From the NCBI GenBank assembly GCA_965224495.1, contig CBDCZI010000020.1, positions 62,001 to 126,000 on the forward strand: DNA of 64,000 nt, written 5' to 3'. The DNA comes from CBDCZI01 sp965224495 (GTDB taxonomy: Bacteria; Bacteroidota; Bacteroidia; Cytophagales; JAAEPT01). A program made the position numbers and the translations under genes. Under the pieces are notes generated by a model. It was not told where the DNA came from and made no database searches. It saw only the letters and a list, made by a program, of their open reading frames with translations. How positions within the stretch are numbered: position 1 is the stretch's first letter; the number at the start of each line of letters is the position of its first letter. This document shows, one piece after another, positions 1-9,597 of this stretch.

Positions 1-1
1 G

Positions 2-61
2 TTAGAAACGAAATTCCCTAACAACTTTATGATTATTAAAAACATCCCTGTAAATAAGTAA
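2..61 (+). CDS. Possible 3' end of an upstream gene
   Basis: Twenty codons are open from the window edge to a TAA at 59-61, two bases before the ATG of the next gene. The peptide is too short to identify. Tight spacing to the following gene suggests an operon, but an open run this short can occur by chance. Confidence 0.25.
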   Translation, partial: LETKFPNNFMIIKNIPVNK

Positions 62-63
62 TT

Positions 64-1083
64 ATGAAAGGATTTATTCTAATTAGTCTTTTCACTCTTT
101 CGTTTGGTGTGATAGGACAAGAAATTCAAGGGGTTTCTTCGGCTAAGTTTTATGCTATTGGTGTAGAAGGAAAAACAACAGCCGACGAAGTCGCTCCTCA
201 AAAAATCATTACAGCAACATCTTTAATCGGAATAGGTAAAGAAAAAACCTACGCTATTGGAGAAAAGAAAAAGGAAGTTGTCTTAGAAGTTAAAAAAGAT
301 AAAGAACAACCAACAAAATCTTTAGAGGAAGAAACCATCGAGCTAAAAAAGGCTGAAACCTTACTTGTGCCCTCTGTCGTTTTCACAAAAGTAAAAGCGA
401 TTAATGAGCAAGTAAAGATTGCCCTAGTTATTGGGAATGCTGGTTATACCAAATCTGCAAAATTAAAAAACCCTATCAATGACGCAAATGGTATTGACTC
501 GGCATTGACTTCTATTGGCTTTAAAGTAATTAAAGTATTGGATGCAGATTACAACGGCATACGTAAAGGGTTAAGTCAATTTAGTAAAGAAGCAAAAGAT
601 GCTGACGTAGCTTTGTTTTATTATGCGGGACACGGCTTACAAGTGGATGGAGAAAACTATTTAGTACCAATCAACGCGAATATTGAGACCAAAGAACAAG
701 TTGCATTGGAGACGATAAGTATCGAAACAGTAATTAAAACATTGGAAATGACAAGTAACCACAAAAGGCTCAACGTATTGGTTTTAGACGCTTGCCGAAG
801 CAACCCTTTTCAAACTTGGTCACGTAGTTCGGGAGGAGGTTTAGCTCAAGTTAATCCGCCTAACGGTACGCTAATAGCTTTTGCGACTTCGCCAGGGAGT
901 ACAGCGTCTGACGGAGCGAATGGACACGGGCTTTATACTGGCGAATTAATTAATCAGATTAAAAATCACCAACGTATAGAAGATGTCTTTATTAACACAA
1001 GAATATCTGTAGAAGAAAAATCAAAAGGGCAACAAAGCCCTTGGGAACTTGCTCGATTGAGAGGGAAGTACTATTTGAAATAG
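64..1083 (+). CDS. Secreted caspase-like (peptidase C14) protein
   Basis: A 339-residue protein with a signal peptide in residues 1-19 (hydrophobic core, then GQ). Residues 20-115 are Lys/Glu-rich low-complexity sequence. From about residue 118 there is a caspase/metacaspase p20-like fold starting ALVIGNAGY. His190 in the YYAGHG motif and Cys244 in LDACRSNPF match the catalytic dyad of peptidase family C14, so the enzyme is probably active. Caspase-family enzymes cleave after Asp, Arg or Lys depending on subfamily; the specificity here cannot be read. The gene lies 50 bases upstream of a large T9SS cargo gene on the same strand, so it may act in the envelope or outside the cell. Confident about the fold, not the target. 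Confidence 0.85.
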   Translation: MKGFILISLFTLSFGVIGQEIQGVSSAKFYAIGVEGKTTADEVAPQKIITATSLIGIGKEKTYAIGEKKKEVVLEVKKDKEQPTKSLEEETIELKKAETLLVPSVVFTKVKAINEQVKIALVIGNAGYTKSAKLKNPINDANGIDSALTSIGFKVIKVLDADYNGIRKGLSQFSKEAKDADVALFYYAGHGLQVDGENYLVPINANIETKEQVALETISIETVIKTLEMTSNHKRLNVLVLDACRSNPFQTWSRSSGGGLAQVNPPNGTLIAFATSPGSTASDGANGHGLYTGELINQIKNHQRIEDVFINTRISVEEKSKGQQSPWELARLRGKYYLK

Positions 1084-1133
1084 ACATTGTTTTATTTCGT
1101 GAATTTGTCAATTAGTTATTAAAATAACCTACT

Positions 1134-4100
1134 ATGAAAAATCTTTTTAAAGGCATTGTCTTGTCTTTGCTATTTGTAATGAGTTCTACAGGAGCTTATT
1201 CATACATTACAGCTTCTGATTTGAGGTATGAATATGTAGGGAATGGTAATTATACTTTTTATCTCGATGTTTATACAGAATGTGATGGGGCGGTAGATTT
1301 AGAAAAAATACCTTTTCAGAAACTGATTATCGAGTCACCAAAATTAGGCATAGAGTTGGTTAATGCGTTAACGGTTAATCTGACTAAAATAAAAAAAGAG
1401 ACAGTTTACATTTTATGTAGCAATAAAGCTATAAACTGTCAAGGAGGTAGCGTGAGAGGCTTAGAAAAGTTTACTTATAAGGGAACCATGAATTTTGGTC
1501 AACTTACAGAGACAGATGATTGGTTAGTATATTGGGCAAAAAACTTTAGAAGTGTTAATCTTACAACAACTAATAACAGCGTAAATCAAGCCTATTATGT
1601 AGAAACTACATTGAACACAAAAGACATCGCATCTAATAGTTCTCCTGTCTTTCATAATTCCCCAATTATCACAGCCATTATAGGGGAAGAAAATGTATAT
1701 AATCCACAAATAGAGGATACTGACGGAGACGAACTTCGCTTTGAAATAGTAAGCCCTAGAATCTCTGCAGATGTAGATATCTTGTACAAAAATGGTTTTG
1801 ATGAAACAAATCCAGTTACAGCAGGTACGCCAATGACAATTGATAGCGAAGGAAAAATTACTTTTTCGCCTACTGTAGCGGGAGAAATAGGCATTGTAGA
1901 TATACTTGTTTCTGAATATAGAAATGGTCAATTAATTGCTACAACAAGTCGAGCAATTCAATTTAACACCTTTGATGATGTGAATAACGCCCCTGTAATG
2001 ACTGGATTTAATGGAGGGACATCGTTTGATACTACTTTTTGTGCAGGCGAAAACCTAACTATAGACGATTTATACATCTTAGGAAGTGATGTTGATGAAA
2101 CTTTGACTGGTTTAGACAAACAAAACATTTCTTTTGAAGTGATTGGCAAAGGAGTTACTCAACAACAGGCTATCCCAACTGGTGGAAGGAAATTAGGATT
2201 TAATTGGTCAATATCTGATGCGGATGTTGGAACACATGTTTTTTCGGTTAAGTTAAAAGATGATGCTTGCCCTGTGAGTCGAGATATAATTCAAGAGTTC
2301 ACAATAACTGTTCGGTCTCGCCCACAGTTTAGTTTAGGCAAAGACACCGTTATTGCTTGTAACACTCCTTTTGTTATGACTCCCTCAATAATGGGAGGGC
2401 AAACACCTTATACTTACACATGGAAAGATGGACTAACTACTCTTCTAGAAGATACCCCTGTATTTAGCACAACAAAACCAGGTAATATTAATTTTACTGT
2501 GGAAGACGCTTTTGGCTGTAAAAGCACAGATGAGATTAAATTACAAAAAAGTATAACTGGCCTTGTTACTCATCAAACGTGGTGTTTTGGGAAGCCTATA
2601 ACTTTCACAGCACACGTTACTACTTTATTCACCTCTATTGTTCGTTATGAATGGCATTTTGATGATAATGACAATGGACTATCTTCGGTAACAGGGACTG
2701 ACCAAGAAAGCTATACTTACCTCAATAATGGAGAGCACGAACCTTATTTAATAGTAGAAGATGATAAAGGATGTATTGACACATTAAAAAGGGAAGTTAA
2801 GCTCTGTACAGCACCAACGTTTGATTTTATAGTAAGAGACAGTTGTAATAATCATGTTATTATTGAAGACAGAACAGCTTACGGCGAAGAATGTGCATTA
2901 GTGAAAATGACACCGAATAAAGGGGTGTATTATCCTAAAAGCAATAATAGTAATGGTTATTTTGAATATGGAATAGAAAAAGCAGAAGGCAGTTTCCCTT
3001 TTTCAACTAAAGCTACTTTACTTAGTACTTGCGTTATTGACTCTACATTTTCAGTCAACTTGATTAAAACTCCAGAAGTACAGCTATTGGAAGGTGGACA
3101 ATTATTACAATCATTTGCCTACAATTGTGATGACCCTGACACGACATTAAGAGCTTCTTTAATTGATACAGGACATGGAGGAATTACTTGGAATTGGGCT
3201 TTATCTTTACCTTATATAGCATCAAATCAGGTTAATGATAGTATTTACACAACAGACTCTCCTGGTTTTTATTCGGTGGAAGTAAGAGACAAAGAGAACT
3301 GTAGAGATACCGCTAGTGTGGCTGTTTTAGAGTTGTTATCAGCTGATTTCAATTATGATATTGTATGTGCATTTGGAGAAGAAGTACAATTTAACAACAG
3401 AACATTAGTTGGAGATATCTTTTCTTTCCTTTTAGGAGTAAATGTAGCTATTGACCGTTACGAATGGAATTTCGGAGACGGCTCGATGGTAACGGCTGAA
3501 AATGCAAAAGAAAACCCCGTACATACTTATACTACAGAAGGAGATTATGATGTTACGCTAACCGTGTATGATGTCAATGGTTGTTCCTCAACAAAAATGC
3601 AGACAGTGTTCTACTCTTTCCCTGATAATAATTTCCGTCTTGACCCAGATTTAACTTTAAATCCTATTATTTGTGCAAAAAATGATACAATTATAGGGCA
3701 TGCTCCAAATCTAGTACATGCAGATAAGCTTACATGGAATAATGGATCGGGTGGTAATTATACTTATTCAGGAAGTAATATAGACCAAGGTAGAGAACAG
3801 GTTTTTCTTTTCCCAACTGACGGTGATTATAAAATCACATTGGCTATTGAATATAATGAAAACATAATATATGATTTAGACGGTACTCCAATAGAAACAA
3901 TAGCTGAAGGTTTGACGTGTACACGCTCTTACGAAGACAATACACAAATTATCAATATTAAACCCGAGCTGGCAGGAACACTCGAAGGGAGAAGGTATTG
4001 TGTAGGTGACACAGCCAAATTTGAATTTATTCAAACTAAAGGTGGTAATATTACATCGGTTGATTGGTACTTATTTGATTTTAATACAAGTCAAGTAATT

Positions 4101-5363
4101 CTTAATGAACAGACAACAGAGCCTTTACTGGAAAAAGTATTGAACCAAAGATATTACATTGATTATATAGTAAAAGTAACGGATGATATTGGTTGTGATA
4201 TTTACCTGACACCAGGTAATTCGGTAGGGCATTTTCAAATGCAAGAAATTGTAAAAGCGACACTTTCAGTTACTGATACATCTTGTGCAAATGAATATTC
4301 TACTTTTGAGATAAAGGTGGAAGATATTGGAGAGGTAGAGAATTGGTATGTTGTAGATAATAATACAGGTATGAGAATACCACCTAACCCAAATAAACCA
4401 AGCGAAACAGACATTAACTATGTACCTGGAGATTTTGGTTTACACTCTATTGATAATGGGATAATCTCTTATAAGTTTGATCAATCTGGAGAAAATAGTG
4501 TAACTGTATTTATGCAAGGAACAATTGGTGAAGTGCATGAGTGTAACTCTTTAGCCCACGCAACGGTATTCGTCGCTCCTGTACCTGTTATTGACTTTAC
4601 AGTAACCAACCCTGTATGTGCTTCAGATGAAACTACATTGATTACAAACAGCTCGACAGTAGTTGCTCCAGATAAAATAGAAAGCTATTTATGGGATTTT
4701 AAAGATGGCACAACCTCTACGGAAGAACACCCAACACATGTTTTTGAAGAGGGAGGTTTTCAACCCATTTCCTTAACAGTGACAGCTTCAAAATGTAGTG
4801 ATACAAAAACGGCGACTAACGAGGTCTATGTGAAATACAAACCAAAGGCAGATTTTATTTACGATGAGGATTTCTTAGAAGCGTATATTCCTATCACCTT
4901 TACAGACAATACGACTTCTGGTTCTCAAATCACTGAATATTTCTATGATTTTGATGATGGCACAACAAGTACAGAAGCAACTGTTGACCATACTTACGAT
5001 AAAATTGCTGTTTACCAAGTAAAACACAGTGTGAAAAACATTGAAGGTTGTTCTGATACGATTACTAAACGAACGGATTTGAATGTGTATTTGGATATAC
5101 CTACAGCATTTTCTCCAAACGGAGATGGAAATAACGATGTGATTGGATTGATTCATAAAGCGATTAAAAATATTGACGAATATAAAATCTATAACCGTTG
5201 GGGACAAGTGGTCTTTGATGGTGGTGATGATCCAGATTTAACATGGGATGGAACGATGAACGGTGTAAACCAAGAAATGGGTGTTTATGTAGTCATTGTA
5301 AAAGGGCAAGGAGCGTACGAAACGTCATTTCAATTTAAAAAGAACCTTACGTTGTTAAGATAA
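1134..5363 (+). CDS. Large PKD-repeat surface protein with gliding-type (type B) C-terminal domain
   Basis: A 1409-residue exported protein with a signal peptide at residues 1-23. Several PKD-type beta-sandwich domains are recognisable from segments such as YEWNFGDGS and YLWDFKDGT followed by HTY or HVF and LTV strands; clear copies lie near residues 495-550, 770-830, 1170-1235 and 1250-1310. The last 90 residues begin with AFSPNGDGNND and contain YNRWGQVVF and TWDGT, the hallmark of the gliding motility-associated C-terminal domain that sends proteins through T9SS as type B cargo. The next gene is a PorP/SprF homologue, the usual partner of such cargo. Probable surface adhesin or extracellular structural protein; ligand unknown. 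Spaced Cys residues suggest disulfides. Confidence 0.88.
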   Translation: MKNLFKGIVLSLLFVMSSTGAYSYITASDLRYEYVGNGNYTFYLDVYTECDGAVDLEKIPFQKLIIESPKLGIELVNALTVNLTKIKKETVYILCSNKAINCQGGSVRGLEKFTYKGTMNFGQLTETDDWLVYWAKNFRSVNLTTTNNSVNQAYYVETTLNTKDIASNSSPVFHNSPIITAIIGEENVYNPQIEDTDGDELRFEIVSPRISADVDILYKNGFDETNPVTAGTPMTIDSEGKITFSPTVAGEIGIVDILVSEYRNGQLIATTSRAIQFNTFDDVNNAPVMTGFNGGTSFDTTFCAGENLTIDDLYILGSDVDETLTGLDKQNISFEVIGKGVTQQQAIPTGGRKLGFNWSISDADVGTHVFSVKLKDDACPVSRDIIQEFTITVRSRPQFSLGKDTVIACNTPFVMTPSIMGGQTPYTYTWKDGLTTLLEDTPVFSTTKPGNINFTVEDAFGCKSTDEIKLQKSITGLVTHQTWCFGKPITFTAHVTTLFTSIVRYEWHFDDNDNGLSSVTGTDQESYTYLNNGEHEPYLIVEDDKGCIDTLKREVKLCTAPTFDFIVRDSCNNHVIIEDRTAYGEECALVKMTPNKGVYYPKSNNSNGYFEYGIEKAEGSFPFSTKATLLSTCVIDSTFSVNLIKTPEVQLLEGGQLLQSFAYNCDDPDTTLRASLIDTGHGGITWNWALSLPYIASNQVNDSIYTTDSPGFYSVEVRDKENCRDTASVAVLELLSADFNYDIVCAFGEEVQFNNRTLVGDIFSFLLGVNVAIDRYEWNFGDGSMVTAENAKENPVHTYTTEGDYDVTLTVYDVNGCSSTKMQTVFYSFPDNNFRLDPDLTLNPIICAKNDTIIGHAPNLVHADKLTWNNGSGGNYTYSGSNIDQGREQVFLFPTDGDYKITLAIEYNENIIYDLDGTPIETIAEGLTCTRSYEDNTQIINIKPELAGTLEGRRYCVGDTAKFEFIQTKGGNITSVDWYLFDFNTSQVILNEQTTEPLLEKVLNQRYYIDYIVKVTDDIGCDIYLTPGNSVGHFQMQEIVKATLSVTDTSCANEYSTFEIKVEDIGEVENWYVVDNNTGMRIPPNPNKPSETDINYVPGDFGLHSIDNGIISYKFDQSGENSVTVFMQGTIGEVHECNSLAHATVFVAPVPVIDFTVTNPVCASDETTLITNSSTVVAPDKIESYLWDFKDGTTSTEEHPTHVFEEGGFQPISLTVTASKCSDTKTATNEVYVKYKPKADFIYDEDFLEAYIPITFTDNTTSGSQITEYFYDFDDGTTSTEATVDHTYDKIAVYQVKHSVKNIEGCSDTITKRTDLNVYLDIPTAFSPNGDGNNDVIGLIHKAIKNIDEYKIYNRWGQVVFDGGDDPDLTWDGTMNGVNQEMGVYVVIVKGQGAYETSFQFKKNLTLLR

Positions 5364-5393
5364 TTTCATTACTAGCTATTAAAACATTAAACG

Positions 5394-6428
5394 ATGAAAA
5401 AATTAATAACAACTTCTTTACTTACCTTGATTGGATTGAGTCAATTAATAGGTCAAGATTTCCATTTTTCTCAATTTTATGCAAACCCTCAGTTGCTAAA
5501 CCCCGCATTGACGGGGAACTTTAAAGAAGATTACAGAGTGAATTTAATTCACAGAAACCAATGGAGTGGTATCGGGTCAAAATTTCAGACCACGGCTTTT
5601 GGTGGAGATATAAACTTGCAAGGAGGAAAACTCAACAAGGACAAAGTAGGCATTGGAGCACAAATTTACTTAGATGACCAAGCAAGTATTTTGAAAACAC
5701 AAGGTTTTTTGCTCTCTGGGTCATATATTCATACGTTAGGAGGACACAGAAGGCATCGTGTTGGCGGAGGACTTCAGTTTGGGTATATGAGAAAATCTAT
5801 CAATACGGATGATCTTCAATTTGGTAATCAATACCAAAACCACCAATACAACACCAATTTATCGAGTAATGAAGCTTTTGAATCGCCAAAATTAGGGAGT
5901 ATGACTGTACAAGCAGGATTAACTTATGATTTTGAAATAACAAAAGAAACACACTTGTTTTCAGGTTTATCTACTTTCCAAATAAACTCACCGAAGCAAA
6001 GTATCTCGGGTACAGAAAGTAAGTTAGGTCGTCGTTATGTTTTTAATGTAGGGGTAAAGCATCAGCTTACTGAAAAAATAATCATCATACCACAACTTAT
6101 GTATGTGAACCAATCAAGAGCGAAAGACTTGAATTTAGGAGGTTTGGTTAAATACGAATTAATCCCTTCTTCACAAACAAATGTAGTCTTTGGTGCTTTT
6201 TATAGAACTTCTGATGCTTTTATTTTAGTCGGTGGAGCTGATTATAAAGGGTTTAAAGCAAAGCTTTCTTACGATGTAACAACTTCTGGTCTTAGAAAAT
6301 CAAAAAAATATGAAGGTGCAGCACCTAACAATATAGCAGGTGCTTGGGAGGTGTCATTGATTTTTAAAGGGTTATTTAAAAATCATAATTACGCAAATGA
6401 CTATACCGTTCCTTGTGGTATATTTTAA
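5394..6428 (+). CDS. PorP/SprF family type IX secretion membrane protein
   Basis: 344 residues with a signal peptide (residues 1-20, ending IGQ) followed at once by DFHFSQFYANPQLLNPALTG, the signature start of the PorP/SprF family. The rest alternates polar and hydrophobic residues as expected for an outer-membrane beta-barrel and ends in an aromatic residue. In Flavobacterium johnsoniae, SprF is needed for secretion of the adhesin SprB encoded next to it. Here the gene lies 30 bases after a type B cargo gene, so it probably serves that protein. Bacteroidota usually carry many paralogues, so I give no gene symbol. Confidence 0.9.
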   Translation: MKKLITTSLLTLIGLSQLIGQDFHFSQFYANPQLLNPALTGNFKEDYRVNLIHRNQWSGIGSKFQTTAFGGDINLQGGKLNKDKVGIGAQIYLDDQASILKTQGFLLSGSYIHTLGGHRRHRVGGGLQFGYMRKSINTDDLQFGNQYQNHQYNTNLSSNEAFESPKLGSMTVQAGLTYDFEITKETHLFSGLSTFQINSPKQSISGTESKLGRRYVFNVGVKHQLTEKIIIIPQLMYVNQSRAKDLNLGGLVKYELIPSSQTNVVFGAFYRTSDAFILVGGADYKGFKAKLSYDVTTSGLRKSKKYEGAAPNNIAGAWEVSLIFKGLFKNHNYANDYTVPCGIF

Positions 6429-6508
6429 AGGAACTGACATAAACTTAGCTACAAATAGATAAACAACCTTTTTTCTTCTCGTTTAAGAAATTGATAAAAA
6501 ACATTCAA

Positions 6509-8821
6509 ATGAAATCACTTTTATTACTATTAATAACACTATTGACTTACAGCCAGTCATTTGCTCAGCAGGATGAAACCGAAGGGAAACACCATGGGAT
6601 TACGGATAAAACAATGTGGCACACCGTGAAAATAGCTAATGAACAAATGCGTCAACAAAGTTATTACAATGCAGTTGACACCTACCACAAGGTCTATGAC
6701 AGCTTACCTAACAATGAATATATCTTATTCAAGATGGCACACGCTTACTACAAAGGGCGAGATTATAAAAATGCAGAGAAGTATTTTTTAGAGTTAGTCA
6801 CCAAGCATAAAAAAACAAAATACGGAATGGCTTGGTTTGAGTTGGGTGAGACGTTCAAATACAATGGAAAATACGCCGCTGCTCAGAAAGCATTTTCAAA
6901 ATTTAGACGAGTAAAGGACAAGACAAGTTTAGAGATAAAACAAGCGAAGAAATGGGCAAAGAATGCAAAAAACTATTGTCAATATGCGATGATTGCTTCT
7001 CAAAAAGACACTTTATTTTTTAATACAGAAGTTTTGCCTGTAGAGGTTAATTCTGGATATACAGATTTCTCACCAACAGCAGTAGGTACTGACACCCTTT
7101 ATTTTGCTTCATTGAGAAAAGATTCTGTTGTGCATTACCACAAAGGAGAGGACGGAATATTTAATGTAAATATTTATCAGTCAGTGAGAAACGAAGATGC
7201 TACTTGGACTACTGCTGAAATGAAAGAGGAATTAAATGAAGAGTTTGACCATGTAGCAAATGGTGTTTTTGGACCAGATAACACTTTTTATTACACCAAA
7301 TGTTACCAAAACCCTCACAATGAGTTTATCTGTTCAATATTTACACGTAAAGTCTTAGCCGATGGGTCGTTTGATAAACGAGAGAAGAAAATAAAAGGAA
7401 AAATAAACAAAGGTCATTACACTTCTACACAACCAACTTTCGGAAAGTTTTACAAGCGAAAAGGAAAGAAAAAAACTTGGTATGACGTGATGTACTTTGC
7501 TTCAAATCGTCCAGGAGGAGTAGGAGGAATGGATATTTGGTATAGTATTCTTAACAAAGGGAAATTTGGCACTCCTATCAATTGTAAAAAAACAATTAAT
7601 ACGGTAAGAGATGAAATTACTCCTTATTATAATCAAAAAACAGGTGTATTGTACTTCAGTTCTAATTATAAATATGGTTTAGGAGGTTTTGATATTTTTT
7701 ATTCGAAAGGGAAATTGAAACGTTTTAGAAAAGCACAAAATATGGGTATGCCTTTTAACTCCTCTTACGATGACACTTACTATGTGCCCTCATTAGATAT
7801 TTTGGCAAACAAAAACAATTTTGGTTACTTGGTATCTAACCGACCAGGAGGTCACGCTTTGGCAAGTGAGACGTGTTGTGATGATATTTACCGTTACGAA
7901 TCTTATGTACCAGATTCGACAACTATTGATTTGTTGTTTACGGAGTTAAAACCCAAAAAAGCATTTGCTCAAGTATTGGTTGACACCTTGGCTTTAGCGT
8001 CGATAGACTCAACGACAAATACTTTGGTGGATACAACGAGCATTCCTACTACTCACCTCAATGGAATTTCTACTGTGGTGGAAAACAAACTTGACTCTGT
8101 TAATTTGGGAGGTGTACGAGTAGGTTATTTAAAAAAATACGTTTACAAAAAAATGATGAAAAACGATTCTACCTTAACACCAGCCTCATTTGAAGAGTTG
8201 GTTACTTGGGTAGATGTGACAGACACGGCAGGAAGAACGTCAGTCGCTTTTTTGGCAAATAAAGATTACGTTTTGTTAGTAGAAAAAGAAGGCTTTCATG
8301 ATACGATTATTGACCTTGATGAAACAAAAAACAAGGCTCGTTTTGGTTTTAAGCATATTGTTGTAGATACGGTTACCATAGATAAGCCGATTGAAAAGGT
8401 AGAGGTCAAGCAATCATTGACAGCTTCAGTTATAGCCGAAGACTTGGAAAAGAAGCAAACCTTTATTTTAGAGAATATGTATTTTGAATACAACATGTCT
8501 ACGGTAAAAAAGGAGGCGAAGGAATCGCTAGATTTGTTATACAATTTCTTAGCTAAGAATAAAGGTGTCAAAATTGAACTTTCAGGACATACAGACAGCA
8601 GAGGTAATGAAGGTTACAATTTAGAATTGTCTCAAGACAGAGCTGAGTCTGTTCGTGATATCATGATAGAGCGAGGGATAGCACCAAATCGAATAACAGC
8701 AAAAGGTTATGGTGAATCAATACCTATTGCACCAAATGAAAAAGCAGACGGTTCGGATAACCCAAAAGGTCGTCGTTTGAACAGAAGGACAGAAATTACG
8801 ATTTTGGCTAATAAGAAATAG
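6509..8821 (+). CDS. PorE-like lipid-free OmpA protein: TPR, propeller repeats, OmpA domain
   Basis: I place the start at the ATG at 6509, not the in-frame TTG at 6491, because it begins directly at the signal peptide (MKSLLLLLITLL to AQQ). The 770-residue product has TPR-like helices (about 35-150), a PD40/WD40-type propeller (about 175-460, with repeats ending YFASNRPGG, GGMDIWYS and GGFDIFYSKG), a linker, and a C-terminal OmpA peptidoglycan-binding domain from about 650 (LSGHTDSRGN, AKGYGES). This is the order of domains in PorE and related T9SS periplasmic proteins that tie the machine to peptidoglycan. It closes the operon after the PorP/SprF gene. A second protein of the same build is at 32514-34659. 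Confidence 0.88.
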   Translation: MKSLLLLLITLLTYSQSFAQQDETEGKHHGITDKTMWHTVKIANEQMRQQSYYNAVDTYHKVYDSLPNNEYILFKMAHAYYKGRDYKNAEKYFLELVTKHKKTKYGMAWFELGETFKYNGKYAAAQKAFSKFRRVKDKTSLEIKQAKKWAKNAKNYCQYAMIASQKDTLFFNTEVLPVEVNSGYTDFSPTAVGTDTLYFASLRKDSVVHYHKGEDGIFNVNIYQSVRNEDATWTTAEMKEELNEEFDHVANGVFGPDNTFYYTKCYQNPHNEFICSIFTRKVLADGSFDKREKKIKGKINKGHYTSTQPTFGKFYKRKGKKKTWYDVMYFASNRPGGVGGMDIWYSILNKGKFGTPINCKKTINTVRDEITPYYNQKTGVLYFSSNYKYGLGGFDIFYSKGKLKRFRKAQNMGMPFNSSYDDTYYVPSLDILANKNNFGYLVSNRPGGHALASETCCDDIYRYESYVPDSTTIDLLFTELKPKKAFAQVLVDTLALASIDSTTNTLVDTTSIPTTHLNGISTVVENKLDSVNLGGVRVGYLKKYVYKKMMKNDSTLTPASFEELVTWVDVTDTAGRTSVAFLANKDYVLLVEKEGFHDTIIDLDETKNKARFGFKHIVVDTVTIDKPIEKVEVKQSLTASVIAEDLEKKQTFILENMYFEYNMSTVKKEAKESLDLLYNFLAKNKGVKIELSGHTDSRGNEGYNLELSQDRAESVRDIMIERGIAPNRITAKGYGESIPIAPNEKADGSDNPKGRRLNRRTEITILANKK

Positions 8822-8826
8822 AAGTA

Positions 8827-9597
8827 TTACTTCTTAAAAAAGCTTTTCACAAAGTCAACAAACAATTCTAATTCTTTTTTGGAAGAGAAAATGCTTTTCA
8901 AAGTTTGAAAATAGGTTGAGAGACTTACTTTTTCATTCTTGGGAATACTCGTTTGTTTTTCGGCTATCTCCTTTTGTTTTTTAGGTGACTCAAAACTGAC
9001 CTTCCCGTCAGCCGAATGGTTGATTTTAAGTTCCTGTTTGTCAAGTTTTTCAGTTTCTTTATTAGGTGTAAATTGTCCTTTATTTTTCAGGATTTCGTCC
9101 GCTGTTTTAAAGTTCTTTTGTGCTTCCTGTATCTTACCTAATTTCTCTTGTAATACACCTAAATTATTGAAACTTACCTCGTCTTGTGGGTCTAACTCAA
9201 CAGCTTTATTATAATCGGAAATAGCACCTTGGGCATCTTTTAATTGCTCCTTGACATAAGCACGACACGAATAACGGTAAGGGTTGGTTATATCTAACTC
9301 AACAGCCTTGTCCAAATCTTTGATGGCCTCTTCGCCACGATTCATCAAATGATAGGTAATCGCTCGGTCGCTTAACAAATCCGCTTGATTAGGGTTTAAT
9401 CTAATCGCTTTATCAAAATCTTTTAACGACTCTGTCAGTTTACCCTGTTTACGGTAAGCAATACCTCGTAAATAGATAGATTGCATATCTTCTTTCTCTG
9501 AAGACAGCTGAATCGTAAATTCTTTTATCGCTTTTTCGTAAAATCCTTTTTCTAAGAAATCTTTACCTGCCTGTAATCGCTTACCCATAATTTTCAA
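8827..9597 (-). CDS. Tetratricopeptide-repeat protein
   Basis: 256 residues, no signal peptide, so probably cytosolic. Four or five TPR motifs run from about residue 8 to 170 (for example segments with A.DYNKAVELDP and LKDFDKAIRLNP), followed by a charged Lys/Glu-rich tail. TPRs are protein-docking scaffolds; no catalytic domain is visible. The start overlaps the end of the SulP gene by 17 bases, so the two are probably translated from one message. A second in-frame Met three codons in is a possible alternative start. It ends five bases from the convergent OmpA gene. Confidence 0.82.
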   Translation of the reverse strand: MKIMGKRLQAGKDFLEKGFYEKAIKEFTIQLSSEKEDMQSIYLRGIAYRKQGKLTESLKDFDKAIRLNPNQADLLSDRAITYHLMNRGEEAIKDLDKAVELDITNPYRYSCRAYVKEQLKDAQGAISDYNKAVELDPQDEVSFNNLGVLQEKLGKIQEAQKNFKTADEILKNKGQFTPNKETEKLDKQELKINHSADGKVSFESPKKQKEIAEKQTSIPKNEKVSLSTYFQTLKSIFSSKKELELFVDFVKSFFKK

